Assembly: GCA_016787085.1 (NCBI GenBank)
Contig: JAEUVJ010000031.1
Coordinates: 62,001 to 126,000 of the forward strand
Reading direction: 5' to 3'
Length of the DNA: 64,000 nt
Source of the DNA: Chitinophagaceae bacterium
GTDB lineage: Bacteria; Bacteroidota; Bacteroidia; Chitinophagales; Chitinophagaceae
A program made the translations under genes and the position numbers. Each line of letters begins with the position of its first letter. Position 1 is the first letter of the stretch. The notes beneath the pieces were generated by a model that was not told the origin of the DNA, searched no databases, and saw only the letters and a program-made list of their open reading frames with translations. Positions 1-8,679 of the stretch are shown one piece after another.

Positions 1-2173
1 CGATCAGCAAACCGAGATCTTTGAACTTCACTTCTTTTCCCAGCAAGGCATGGGTGCCAATGATGATATCTACCTTTCCTTCTTCTAATTTCTTCAGTGT
101 TTCCTTTTTTTCTTTCGCCGATTTGAACCGGTTGATATAATCCACCGTTACGGGGAAATCTTTCAAACGGTCGCTGAAGGTTTTATAATGCTGAAAGGCA
201 AGGATAGTTGTCGGTACCAGTATAGCAGCCTGTTTGCCGTCAATACATGTTTTGAAGGCAGCCCGTATCGCTACTTCCGTTTTACCAAAACCTACATCGC
301 CGCACACCAAACGATCCATCGGTGATGCCGACTCCATATCCTTCTTTACATCGGCTGTCGCTTTGCTCTGATCAGGCGTGTCCTCGTAAATGAATGAAGC
401 TTCGAGTTCCGTCTGCATATAGTTATCCGGCGTATGCACAAAACCCTGTTGCGCTTTCCGCTTAGCATAGAGCTTGATCAGGTCAAAAGCGATCTCCTTG
501 ACCTTTGTTTTTGTTTTTTCTTTCAGCTTATTCCATACATCACTGCCGAGCTTGTTGATCTTCGGAACACTTCCCTCTTTACCCGTGTATTTGGCGATCT
601 TGTGCAGCGAGTTGATGTTGACGTAGAGAATGTCGCTGTCCTTGTAAATGATACGTACCGCTTCCTGCAGGCGGCCATTCACTTCCATTTTCTGCAAACC
701 GCTATAGACACCAACACCATGATCAATATGCGTTACAAAATCCCCCGGCTGCAGTTCCCGAAGTGTCCGCAGCGTTAAAGCCTTGTTCTTATTGTACGCC
801 TGCTTGACCCTGTACTTATGATAACGCTGAAATACCTGGTGGTCCGTATAGCAAACGATCTTCAGGTCCTCTTCAATAAATCCTTCATGAATAGACGTAG
901 CAACGGGATTGAAAACGATTGCCGCTTTCAGGTCTTCAAAGATGGTGCGTAAGCGTTCTAACTGTTTCGGGTTCTCAGCAAAAATGTATACTTCGTATCC
1001 TTTACCTTCCCAGCTTTTCAGGTCTTTGATCAGCAGCTCGAACTGGCGGTTGAAGGCGGGTTGTTCTTTGGTGGAGAATCGGATGGTCAGTTGTGAGTTG
1101 TCAGTTGTCAGTGAATTCCTGTAGCCGAATTCTACTACATGTTTGGGCAACAGTTGCTCTTCGAAAAGAGTTGCAGTGATGAATTCGTCTGCCCTAACCT
1201 CTTTCTTTATAGATGAAGAATCATCTTCCTCTTGTGCCTTGTTCCTTGTTCCTTGCCCCTTTTCTCCGGTGCCTTGTTCCTTGCTTTCCTCAATGATCTT
1301 TAAAAACAATTGAAGATCTTCCTCGCAATCCTTCAATCTTTCCCTGCACCATTCCTGGTCCTGTATCCATATGATCGTATTCTCCGGCAGAAAATCCAGC
1401 AACGAAACTTTCTGTTCATCTTCAAACTGCGTATCTACATTCGGAATGATGCTGACCTGCAACAGCTTTCTTTCACTTAGCTGTGTTTCGGGATCAACAA
1501 TGCGGATCGAATCCACATCATTGCCAAACAGCTCGATACGGTACGGCTTTTCATTGCCGTAAGAATAAATATCGAGAATGCCGCCGCGGATAGCGAACTG
1601 TCCCGGCTCATACACAAAATCGGTTCGCTCAAAACCATAATCAGCCAGCTTCAGCAGGGTATCCTGCACATTCAGTACATCGCCGGTCTTGATATGGATG
1701 ATATTCGATGAAAGCACATTCGGCACCACCACCTTTTCAAATAATGCTTCAGGAAAAGTGACGATCACTTTACGATTCACGCTAACAATTCCCCTCTCCC
1801 CCTGGAGAGGGGTAAGGGGTGAGGTCGCAATTTTTGTCAATGCCTCCGTCCGCAGCATCACATGCGAGGAGTTCAGCAGCCGGTAGTTCTTCCGGTTCTT
1901 GAAAGAAGAAGGGAAATAGAAGATATCCAGCGCACCGGTCAGGTTCTCTAATGTATTATGGAAATAAGCGGCTTCTTCCGCATCATTGAGCACAACCAAA
2001 TGATTGAGCTGGGAACAACTGTCGTGCAGAAAAGTGGCGCCGACCACAAACTCCGGCGAACTGCCAACAAGATTTTCGAGGTAAATTTTCTGGGGCTGGG
2101 CAAAAGAGAGCCTGTCCGCCAGTTGGAAAAGGCGGGGGTTATCCTGGAAACGCTTCAACAAGTCCTGCATCAT
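1..2173 (-). CDS. mfd: Transcription-repair coupling factor Mfd, 5' part (cut by window start)
   Basis: Mfd is the ATP-dependent translocase that removes stalled RNA polymerase from lesions and recruits UvrA. I read this frame from the reverse complement, starting at the ATGATG at 2173; about 724 residues are inside the window. It has the UvrB-like N-terminal part, a CarD-like RNA polymerase interaction region (GDFVTHIDHGVGVYSG), the helicase Walker A motif (GDVGFGKTE, about residue 630) and the segment IIIGTHALLG just before the DEEQ box, which lies past the window edge. Three stretches do not look like Mfd and match intergenic repeats of this genome: SPLTPLQGERG (about residues 117-128), KEQGTGEKGQGTRNK (about 297-315) and SLTTDNSQLT (about 355-363). 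All keep the frame. Identification is firm; the effect of the insertions is unknown. Confidence 0.95.
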   Translation of the reverse strand, partial: MMQDLLKRFQDNPRLFQLADRLSFAQPQKIYLENLVGSSPEFVVGATFLHDSCSQLNHLVVLNDAEEAAYFHNTLENLTGALDIFYFPSSFKNRKNYRLLNSSHVMLRTEALTKIATSPLTPLQGERGIVSVNRKVIVTFPEALFEKVVVPNVLSSNIIHIKTGDVLNVQDTLLKLADYGFERTDFVYEPGQFAIRGGILDIYSYGNEKPYRIELFGNDVDSIRIVDPETQLSERKLLQVSIIPNVDTQFEDEQKVSLLDFLPENTIIWIQDQEWCRERLKDCEEDLQLFLKIIEESKEQGTGEKGQGTRNKAQEEDDSSSIKKEVRADEFITATLFEEQLLPKHVVEFGYRNSLTTDNSQLTIRFSTKEQPAFNRQFELLIKDLKSWEGKGYEVYIFAENPKQLERLRTIFEDLKAAIVFNPVATSIHEGFIEEDLKIVCYTDHQVFQRYHKYRVKQAYNKNKALTLRTLRELQPGDFVTHIDHGVGVYSGLQKMEVNGRLQEAVRIIYKDSDILYVNINSLHKIAKYTGKEGSVPKINKLGSDVWNKLKEKTKTKVKEIAFDLIKLYAKRKAQQGFVHTPDNYMQTELEASFIYEDTPDQSKATADVKKDMESASPMDRLVCGDVGFGKTEVAIRAAFKTCIDGKQAAILVPTTILAFQHYKTFSDRLKDFPVTVDYINRFKSAKEKKETLKKLEEGKVDIIIGTHALLGKEVKFKDLGLLI
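1086..1112. repeat. In-frame repeat insertion in mfd (GTTGTCA-type word)
   Basis: The plus strand reads as iterated GTCAGTTGT words, a low-complexity motif usually seen between genes. Here it lies inside mfd and is translated on the minus strand as SLTTDNSQLT without a frame break. It falls in the segment between the UvrB-like part and the RNA polymerase interaction region. Confidence 0.6.
1231..1284. repeat. In-frame repeat insertion in mfd (CCTTGTTCCTTG word)
   Basis: Iterations of CCTTGTTCCTTG with a CCCCTTTTCTCCGG interruption lie inside mfd and are translated as a charged, glycine-rich stretch (KEQGTGEKGQGTRNK). A related AACAAGGAA word occurs in the nuoM-nuoN spacer at about 17334, which supports its being a dispersed repeat and not an Mfd feature. 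Confidence 0.6.
1791..1824. repeat. Palindromic repeat inserted in frame in mfd
   Basis: A perfect 9-bp inverted repeat (CCCCTCTCC at 1791-1799, GGAGAGGGG at 1804-1812) with a CCCT loop is followed by TAAGGGGTGAGG. On the minus strand it encodes SPLTPLQGERG. Relatives of this C-rich palindrome occur in the nuoK-nuoL spacer (13857-13886) and around 58310 and 58430, so this is a coding copy of a mainly intergenic element. Confidence 0.75.
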
Positions 2174-2238
2174 AATTCCGCGGGAGCAAAGGTAAGGATA
2201 AATAGTGGCAGGAAGGATTGCAATTAGACACTAAAACA

Positions 2239-2544
2239 TCATTTTTGACTAATGTTTGAGTCTACTATTTCTTTAAATCGTTCAAGTAAAAATTCTAACT
2301 TATTTGGATCGCCACAGGCGATGTACTGAGCGTCACTTACAGTATAATAAAACCAATCATTTTCATTTTTCTCAACAAATACTCTATCTATTACCAGCTT
2401 TTCTAGTGTCGTAAAAGCTAAGTCAATTTCAATACTCCAGCCGGGATTATCAAGTGTATCTATAGTGAGCCCGTATTGATGCTCCCAATCGCCATTACAT
2501 TGAGATTTATACCACTCTTGTATCCATATTAAAATGTTATTCAT
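2239..2544 (-). CDS. Imm53-like orphan immunity protein
   Basis: 101 residues resembling the Imm53 family, immunity proteins that neutralise toxins of polymorphic secreted toxin systems. The family-like pattern is the tryptophan-rich N-terminus WIQEWYKSQCNGDWEHQYG followed by TLDNPGWSIEIDL. No toxin gene lies next to it: upstream (same strand, 15 bp away) is a small exported protein and downstream is mfd. The gene is visibly richer in A/T than its neighbours, consistent with acquisition by transfer. It may protect against toxins from neighbouring cells. Family assignment is from memory of the motif, and the cognate toxin is unknown. Confidence 0.7.
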   Translation of the reverse strand: MNNILIWIQEWYKSQCNGDWEHQYGLTIDTLDNPGWSIEIDLAFTTLEKLVIDRVFVEKNENDWFYYTVSDAQYIACGDPNKLEFLLERFKEIVDSNISQK

Positions 2545-2559
2545 ATTAATCCTGTATTC

Positions 2560-3015
2560 TCAATACACCGCATCATAATCCGCTTTAAAATCCTCTTCCG
2601 CCCACTCGCCTTTCTTCACTTCTACAGGATGGATATTATTGTTGCCGTCAAAAACATTGGAATAGAACAGGTCGCCTTTTTTGACAAATAAGGAATACTT
2701 ACCCGGTTTCAGCTTTACTTTGAAAGAACCGTCTTCGGCTGTTTGTATTTCTTTTACCAGTTTGGTGGCAACGGAAGTATAAAAGGCCCCGTTCTGTATC
2801 GTGGTCTGGCTGTTGTGGGTCAATTCATAGATATACAGGGTAGTGGCAAAACCCCGTCCCGGCGAAGGCGGCACATCGGGGGAAGGCATCTGGTTGCCTT
2901 TGACGAGATAGACATGGCCTTTGATGCCCTGTTTGCGGAAACATTCCGTATCCGCCGGGCGGAAGGCCGTCATTACGAGTGCGGTAAAAGCCGATAAAAT
3001 AAGTGAGGTTCTCAT
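2560..3015 (-). CDS. Small exported protein with carboxypeptidase-regulatory-like fold
   Basis: 151 residues with an N-terminal hydrophobic stretch (about residues 5-18) that looks like a signal peptide, then a beta-rich region. The segment GSFKVKLKPGKYSLFVKKG is typical of carboxypeptidase regulatory-like (CnaB-like) beta-sandwich domains, common in surface proteins of Bacteroidota. The function is unknown. It is divergent from the S8 protease gene at 3131 and 15 bp upstream of the Imm53-like gene. The protein at 7018-7344 on the other side of the protease has the same VKPGKYKL-type core, so the pair may be related. Confidence 0.65.
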   Translation of the reverse strand: MRTSLILSAFTALVMTAFRPADTECFRKQGIKGHVYLVKGNQMPSPDVPPSPGRGFATTLYIYELTHNSQTTIQNGAFYTSVATKLVKEIQTAEDGSFKVKLKPGKYSLFVKKGDLFYSNVFDGNNNIHPVEVKKGEWAEEDFKADYDAVY

Positions 3016-3130
3016 ATTCCTGTCATTTAAAAGTAAGTAGAATTAATGCTACAAATCCTGTCCCTAAAAACTGTAAATTAGCCTGTTTTTCCAATACAGG
3101 GTCCGCCTGTTTCTTACCAAATAAACACAC

Positions 3131-6100
3131 ATGCAACAATTCGTTTTCCGGGTCTTACTGGTACTGGTCACCGTAAGCTTCTGTTACCCTTCTTTTTCTC
3201 AGACGCAAACCAACACCGAAACGTTGAAGAGAGCATCAGTTCTCCAGGCGGATAAAGAAAAGAACCTCTACCTGCAACTGCAGACCCTGGCCCGGCAGAA
3301 AGGCTGGGAGATGACAAGAAAGCAACCTAACGGAGGCATCATGATCCTGACCGGGATGGATGAGCTGGGCAACCCCTTATATACCGCCACGGATAATAAC
3401 AGTGTAGCCGCCGCCACTATCGGCACCAATGCCCTGTGGCCCGGTGGCAGTCTCGGCCTCAGCCTGACCGGCGCTTCAAACAATGTCAAGAATAAACTCG
3501 CCGTATGGGATGGCGGTAAAGTACGCAATACCCACTCCGAACTGACCGGGAGAGTGGTGCAACGGGATGCGGCTGCCAGCTTCAGCGACCATGCCACCCA
3601 TGTATCCGGTACATTGATAGCTGCCGGGGTGAACCCGCTGGCCAAAGGGATGAGTTTCGGGCAACAGGAACTGGTGGCCTATGATTTCGGCAGTCACCTC
3701 TCCGAGATGCTGACCGAAGCGCCGAACCTCTTAGTGTCCAATCATAGCTATGGTACGATCGCCGGCTGGACCTTTAATGATGCACAGAACCGCTGGGAAT
3801 TCTATGGCCGTTTTGATGCCAATGAAGATTACAAATTCGGCTGGTACTCCGGTGAAGCACAGGTATTCGACTCCATTGCCTATAATGCCCCTTTTTACCT
3901 GATCGTAAAATCGGCAGGCAATAAAAGAAATGAGAATGGCCCGGCTGTGGGTTCGCCCTACTGGCGCTTTGATGCCGGCGGGACCATGGTCAATTCCGGC
4001 AACCGCCCGGATGGTATCAGCAGCAATGACGCTTACGATATCATCCCCACTTACGGAACAGCCAAGAACATACTCACCATTGGCGCCATCAACCCGATCC
4101 CGAACGGTTATACCAAAAACACCGATGTGGTAATGTCTTCCTTCAGCAGCTGGGGACCCACGGATGATGGCCGTATCAAACCCGATGTAGTGGCAGACGG
4201 CGTAGGCCTGTTGTCCAGCATTGCTTCAACAGACAACTCCTATGCTGCATTCAGCGGTACCTCCATGGCTTCGCCCAATGCATCCGGCTCTTTGTTATTA
4301 CTGCAGGAATATTATTCGCAACTCCACAGCGGCAATTTTATGCGGGCAGCTACGCTGAAAGGACTGATCATTCATACGGCGGATGAAGCTGGCTTTAACC
4401 CCGGGCCCGACTACCAGCATGGCTGGGGACTGATCAATATGAAAAAAGCAGCAGCTGTTCTTACCGCCAATAACACGACGCACCTGGTACAGGAGCTGCA
4501 ACTGAACAATAATGACAATACCAGTTATTCCCTGCCGGTGATTGCTACCGGCAATGGCAAAATCAGCGCTACCATCAGCTGGACGGACCCTAAATCGGAG
4601 ATAGTAGAACCAGCCGCCACCGCATTGAACAATCCCACATTGAAACTCGTGAATGACTTGGATATAGTGATCAAAAGAGGCGCTACCACCTATCGCCCAT
4701 GGATATTGAATCCTGCAGCGCCATCGCTGGCCGCCACTACCGGTGACAACACAAGAGACAATGTAGAGAAAGTGGAATTACCGGATGTGATACCCGGCGA
4801 GACTTATACGATCGAGGTAACACGTAAAGGAGCATTGGCAAGAGGAATACAGGCCTTTTCCCTTATTGCCAGCGGCGTAGGCGGACAAGCTTATTGCAAT
4901 TCCGGTCCAACCAATAATGCAGGCGCCCGGATAGATAGTGTTTCCTTTTCCAATATCCGCAACAAGAATGTAGCAGGCTGCACTTCTTACAGCAGTTTTA
5001 CCAACCTGACGGGCGATATGCAGCCATTGCAAACACTTCCCTTGTTTGTACGGCTGAACAGTTGCGACGCCACCAGCGTTGACAAGATCGTCAAAGTATA
5101 TATGGATGCGAACCTTGATGGAGATTTTACCGATGCGGGTGAAAATATTGCTACCAGCAATGTGATCAATGGCAATGGCGATTATACCCCCAACATCACC
5201 ATACCGGCCGGATTAAGTCCCGGCAAATACACCATCATGAGAATAGTGGTGCAGGAAACGAATAATGCGGCTGATGTAAATCCCTGCGGTACGTACACCC
5301 GCGGCGAAACACAGGATTACCGGGTACTGATCTCTGCGCCCGCCAAAGATGTGGGTGTGACGGCTGTTGTAAACCCAAGGCCCACCGATTGTGCAGAAGG
5401 AACGCAATATGTTACGATCCGCATCCGCAACTTCGGTACGACTGATGTAAAAGATGTACCGCTCACCACGGTGATCAAACAGGGTGCTACTACTGTAGCT
5501 ACGCTTACTTATAATTATACCGATACCATTTTTGCAGGTACCGATGCCACTTATACCTACCAGGCACCTTTTTCAGCGGCGCCGGGCACTACATATACTT
5601 TCACCAGTCATTCGGCCATGACGGGTGACCAGGATGCCAGCAATGACCAGAATATTTCAACGATCATCATCAATGCCAATACAGCCGACCCGATCGCTAC
5701 TGCCGTGATCTGTAATAACAATGCATTGCTGAATGTAACCAATCCCACCAGCGGTTTCTATACATGGTACACGACTGCCAACAGTATTGACCCCGCGGCG
5801 TACGGGACCAATACCAGCACGGCTACACTGGCAGCTACTTATTATGTGTCGAAGAACGATACCAGCCTGCATATCGGCCCGGCGAATAAATTAGCCTTCG
5901 CTACCGGAAGCTACCTGCAGTTTGGCACCAACGGGCAACCGAGGACCATCTTTACTACTGATGTACCATTGACCATTGAAACAGCGAGAATGTATTTTGG
6001 CCAGGCAGGAACAGTGACATTGCTGGTACGCAAGATCACCAACTTCAATTTCACTACCGGTGCTTATAGTTATTTCCCTTCCTTTGACCAGACATACACC

Positions 6101-6925
6101 ATCAACGCACATGCTACTTCTCCTTCTACCCCAACGCCCGGTGTTAACATTAATGACCCGGCCGACCTGGGCGCCATCTATCACCTGGGTATTGATATTC
6201 CGGAAGCCGGAACGTGGGCTATCATTATGAGCAATACCGGCAATGCTTCGGTGTATCGCAACCGGGATATTGCAGTCAATCCTTATCCCTATACCATCCC
6301 GGGTGTGATGTCCATTACCGGCAACGGCGCCGTTGATAATACAAATCCCAATTATTACCAGCAATGGTATTATTTCTTCTATGATATAAAGGTTCAGTTG
6401 GCTGCCTGTCCTTCAAACAGAGTAGCGGTTGTTCCCACTACGGTCAATTCACCCGTTATTACACAAACAGGCAATGTACTGACCAGTACCGTGGCCCCGA
6501 ATTACCAATGGTACTTGAATGGTTCGCCCATCGCCGGTGCTACCAGCCAGAGTTATACCGCCACAGCTTCGGGTATCTATACAGTACAAACCACCGCTAC
6601 CGGTTGTACAGCCGTTTCCAATGAGATCAACTTTACGGCAACACCGGTGACCAATGTTGATCCGTCTGCGATCGGGATGATCGTTTCGCCCAATCCCACG
6701 CCTACCGGGGAATTCAATCTGCAGCTGGAAACAGATACAAGATCCAACCTCTATATTTCACTGGTGAATACGATGGGGCAAAAAGTGTATCACTCCACCA
6801 CTCCCGGTTTTATCGGACGCTTATCACAAACCATCAAACCCGGTAAGCTGGCAGCAGGCATGTATTACCTGCAGGTACAGCATGATAAGAAGATGTATGT
6901 AAAGAAGATCGTAGTCACACAATAA
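3131..6925 (+). CDS. Secreted S8 family serine peptidase with T9SS sorting domain
   Basis: A 1264-residue subtilase likely exported by the Sec and type IX systems. A signal peptide covers about residues 1-23. The catalytic triad is readable as D127 (VWDGG), H154 (SDHATHVSG) and S378 (FSGTSMASP), with the typical SSWGPTDDGRIKPDV segment before the serine. Downstream are a P-domain-like region, a GEVED-type domain (MDANLDGDFTDAGEN to GETQDYRV, about 600-735), a CARDB-like repeat, an Ig-like segment (YQWYLNGSPIAGA) and a C-terminal type A sorting domain (SPNPTPTGEF ... VKKIVV) that directs passage through T9SS and cell-surface anchoring. Its substrate is unknown. The gene is monocistronic and followed by a strong terminator. 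Confidence 0.93.
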   Translation: MQQFVFRVLLVLVTVSFCYPSFSQTQTNTETLKRASVLQADKEKNLYLQLQTLARQKGWEMTRKQPNGGIMILTGMDELGNPLYTATDNNSVAAATIGTNALWPGGSLGLSLTGASNNVKNKLAVWDGGKVRNTHSELTGRVVQRDAAASFSDHATHVSGTLIAAGVNPLAKGMSFGQQELVAYDFGSHLSEMLTEAPNLLVSNHSYGTIAGWTFNDAQNRWEFYGRFDANEDYKFGWYSGEAQVFDSIAYNAPFYLIVKSAGNKRNENGPAVGSPYWRFDAGGTMVNSGNRPDGISSNDAYDIIPTYGTAKNILTIGAINPIPNGYTKNTDVVMSSFSSWGPTDDGRIKPDVVADGVGLLSSIASTDNSYAAFSGTSMASPNASGSLLLLQEYYSQLHSGNFMRAATLKGLIIHTADEAGFNPGPDYQHGWGLINMKKAAAVLTANNTTHLVQELQLNNNDNTSYSLPVIATGNGKISATISWTDPKSEIVEPAATALNNPTLKLVNDLDIVIKRGATTYRPWILNPAAPSLAATTGDNTRDNVEKVELPDVIPGETYTIEVTRKGALARGIQAFSLIASGVGGQAYCNSGPTNNAGARIDSVSFSNIRNKNVAGCTSYSSFTNLTGDMQPLQTLPLFVRLNSCDATSVDKIVKVYMDANLDGDFTDAGENIATSNVINGNGDYTPNITIPAGLSPGKYTIMRIVVQETNNAADVNPCGTYTRGETQDYRVLISAPAKDVGVTAVVNPRPTDCAEGTQYVTIRIRNFGTTDVKDVPLTTVIKQGATTVATLTYNYTDTIFAGTDATYTYQAPFSAAPGTTYTFTSHSAMTGDQDASNDQNISTIIINANTADPIATAVICNNNALLNVTNPTSGFYTWYTTANSIDPAAYGTNTSTATLAATYYVSKNDTSLHIGPANKLAFATGSYLQFGTNGQPRTIFTTDVPLTIETARMYFGQAGTVTLLVRKITNFNFTTGAYSYFPSFDQTYTINAHATSPSTPTPGVNINDPADLGAIYHLGIDIPEAGTWAIIMSNTGNASVYRNRDIAVNPYPYTIPGVMSITGNGAVDNTNPNYYQQWYYFFYDIKVQLAACPSNRVAVVPTTVNSPVITQTGNVLTSTVAPNYQWYLNGSPIAGATSQSYTATASGIYTVQTTATGCTAVSNEINFTATPVTNVDPSAIGMIVSPNPTPTGEFNLQLETDTRSNLYISLVNTMGQKVYHSTTPGFIGRLSQTIKPGKLAAGMYYLQVQHDKKMYVKKIVVTQ

Positions 6926-6948
6926 TAATAGCATCCAGCAAACAAAGT

Positions 6949-6978
6949 CCCCCGGCATTGAAACCGGGGGATTTTTTT
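6949..6978 (+). terminator. Rho-independent terminator of the S8 peptidase gene
   Basis: A perfect 7-bp stem (CCCCCGG at 6949-6955, CCGGGGG at 6964-6970) is followed by seven T residues. It lies 23 bp after the protease stop, between two convergent genes. Confidence 0.9.
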
Positions 6979-7017
6979 AAAATGAAACGTCCTGTTAGAA
7001 TATGAGTGAAGATGTTA

Positions 7018-7344
7018 TTACTGCAGGATGATCTCTCCTATATCCAGCGACTGGTTCTGCTTTACTACCAGGTTATCCAGTTGCACTTCTTTATGACGGG
7101 CCCTGGTGTTTACGATCAGTTTGTACTTACCGGGTTTTACCTGTACAAAAAAATTGCCAGCGACCAAGGTTACCCGCATGGAATCTTTACCGCTTACGAT
7201 CTTTACCATATCAGCTTCTTTAGCCGGACTGATCTTTCCTGAAATAGACGTGGTTTGCCGGGCTGCCTGTAAGGATTCTTTATACACCCGGGGAGCGGTG
7301 ATGACAATGGATGCAACAGCGCAGGCGATCACAACCTTGTTCAT
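7018..7344 (-). CDS. Small exported carboxypeptidase-regulatory-like protein
   Basis: 108 residues: an N-terminal signal-like hydrophobic stretch (VVIACAVASIVIT), then a short beta-rich region with FFVQVKPGKYKLIV, the core pattern of carboxypeptidase regulatory-like beta-sandwich domains. It is convergent with the S8 peptidase and divergent from the flavoprotein at 7477. No enzymatic motif is visible. It resembles the protein at 2560-3015 in size, export signal and core motif. The biological role is unknown. Confidence 0.6.
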   Translation of the reverse strand: MNKVVIACAVASIVITAPRVYKESLQAARQTTSISGKISPAKEADMVKIVSGKDSMRVTLVAGNFFVQVKPGKYKLIVNTRARHKEVQLDNLVVKQNQSLDIGEIILQ

Positions 7345-7476
7345 AACTAAGATTTGAATAATCAGGTCGCCAACTCTATGCCAACAGCATTATTTGTGGA
7401 TAATTCAGAAGGTAAATAGGCTGCATGTGGCTGACTAATCTACTTCTTTAGTATATTTCCCCTTTAAAACGACTGC

Positions 7477-8199
7477 ATGGCCCTGCAACCCTGGCGCAAA
7501 GGAATAGTGATCAAAATTGACGATCACACACACAATACCAAGAGATTCTGGATCCAGGTACCCGAGCTGGAGAAAGTTGATTTTATTCCCGGTCAGTTTG
7601 TTACGCTTGATCTTCCCATTCACGAAAAACCCAATAAACGCTGGCGCAGCTATTCCATCGCTTCATGGCCCGATGGTACCAATGTATTTGAATTACTGAT
7701 CGTACTGGCTGAAAAAGGGCTTGGTACTACGTACCTTTTTAATGAAACAAAAGTAGGAAGCGAACTGATCTTTCGTGGCCCGCAGGGAGTGTTCACGCTA
7801 CCAGAGCCGCTGGAGAAAGATCTTTTCCTGATCTGCACCGGTACCGGTATAGCGCCATTCAGAAGCATGGTGAACTATATGCACCTGCACAACATCTCGT
7901 TCAAAAATATCTATCTCATTTTTGGTTGCCGCAGAAAACAAGACCTGCTGTATTACGAAGAGTTAAGAAGTCTTGAAGAAAAGATGCCCGGTTTTCAATT
8001 CCATCCGGCTTTATCCCGTGAGCACTGGGAATCGGGACACAACGGGTATGTCCATCCTGTATATGAAGAGTTATGCCGGCAAAAGCAGGAGGCATACTTT
8101 TTTCTGTGCGGCTGGAAAAATATGATAGATGAAGCTAAAAAAAGGATACAGGAAATGGGATATGATAAAAAAAGCATCCACCAGGAACTGTATGGATAG
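7477..8199 (+). CDS. Ferredoxin-NAD(P) reductase-like FAD oxidoreductase
   Basis: 240 residues with the two-domain FNR fold. The FAD-binding signature RWRSYSIAS (about residues 55-63) is the RxYS motif. The nicotinamide domain begins at LICTGTGIAPFRSM (about 118-131) and ends with FFLCGWKNMIDEAKKRI. It lacks an attached ferredoxin or haem domain, so it probably moves electrons between NAD(P)H and a separate ferredoxin or flavodoxin. It sits 116 bp upstream of nuoA on the same strand, although nuoA appears to have its own promoter. Because this nuo operon has no NADH module, the reductase is a candidate for linking NAD(P)H and ferredoxin pools next to complex I; that link is inference. Confidence 0.8.
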   Translation: MALQPWRKGIVIKIDDHTHNTKRFWIQVPELEKVDFIPGQFVTLDLPIHEKPNKRWRSYSIASWPDGTNVFELLIVLAEKGLGTTYLFNETKVGSELIFRGPQGVFTLPEPLEKDLFLICTGTGIAPFRSMVNYMHLHNISFKNIYLIFGCRRKQDLLYYEELRSLEEKMPGFQFHPALSREHWESGHNGYVHPVYEELCRQKQEAYFFLCGWKNMIDEAKKRIQEMGYDKKSIHQELYG

Positions 8200-8289
8200 C
8201 AAATATTTTCAGCATCGTTGAAATAAAAGATGATATTTAACAACCTGTGTGCTGATATGTCTCATGGTCTTTTTTATTAAGTAGTTTGA

Positions 8290-8297
8290 TAAATTTG
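8290..8297 (+). promoter_or_regulatory. Candidate -7 box of the nuo operon promoter
   Basis: TAAATTTG matches the TAnnTTTG element of the Bacteroidota housekeeping promoter and lies 18 bp before the nuoA ATG. A clear TTTG -33 box about 20 bp upstream is not visible, so strength is uncertain. Confidence 0.5.
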
Positions 8298-8315
8298 TCC
8301 AATCAAAATTAAAAA

Positions 8316-8666
8316 ATGGGAGCCTCTTCCCTTATAGTACTGATCATTGCAGCCATCGCCTTCTCCGGCATTGCTATTCTTATTTCAAAAATTGTATTGA
8401 AAGCTACGACCAATAAACAGAAAGGGGAGCCGTATGAATGTGGTATTCCTACCAGGGGTAAAACGTGGGTACAACTGAATGTGGGCTATTATTTATTCGC
8501 CCTGATATTTTTGATATTTGATGTGGAACTGGTTTTCCTGTACCCCTGGGCAGTAGTAGCCAAAAGTTTAGGATGGATCGCATTAGTCGAAATTGTCATT
8601 TTCTTATTCATACTGTTCCTCGGCTTTTTATATGCGCATAAGAAAGGGGCATTAAAGTGGATGTAG
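8316..8666 (+). CDS. nuoA: NADH-quinone oxidoreductase subunit A
   Basis: 116-residue membrane subunit of complex I with three predicted transmembrane helices. The signature PYECGIPTRGKT followed by FDVELVFLYPWA is the conserved NuoA core near the quinone cavity. It is the first gene of the eleven-gene nuo operon and 13 bp upstream of nuoB. Length is normal for the family. Confidence 0.96.
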   Translation: MGASSLIVLIIAAIAFSGIAILISKIVLKATTNKQKGEPYECGIPTRGKTWVQLNVGYYLFALIFLIFDVELVFLYPWAVVAKSLGWIALVEIVIFLFILFLGFLYAHKKGALKWM

Positions 8667-8679
8667 TAAGTAATCACAA

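Noticed and set aside
1958..2227. Plus-strand 89-codon frame at the start of mfd
   Set aside because: Antisense to the conserved N-terminus of Mfd.
5891..6364. 157-codon minus-strand frame inside the S8 peptidase gene
   Set aside because: Isoleucine- and glycine-rich shadow of the coding strand, no domain, no promoter; the plus-strand protein continues through it.
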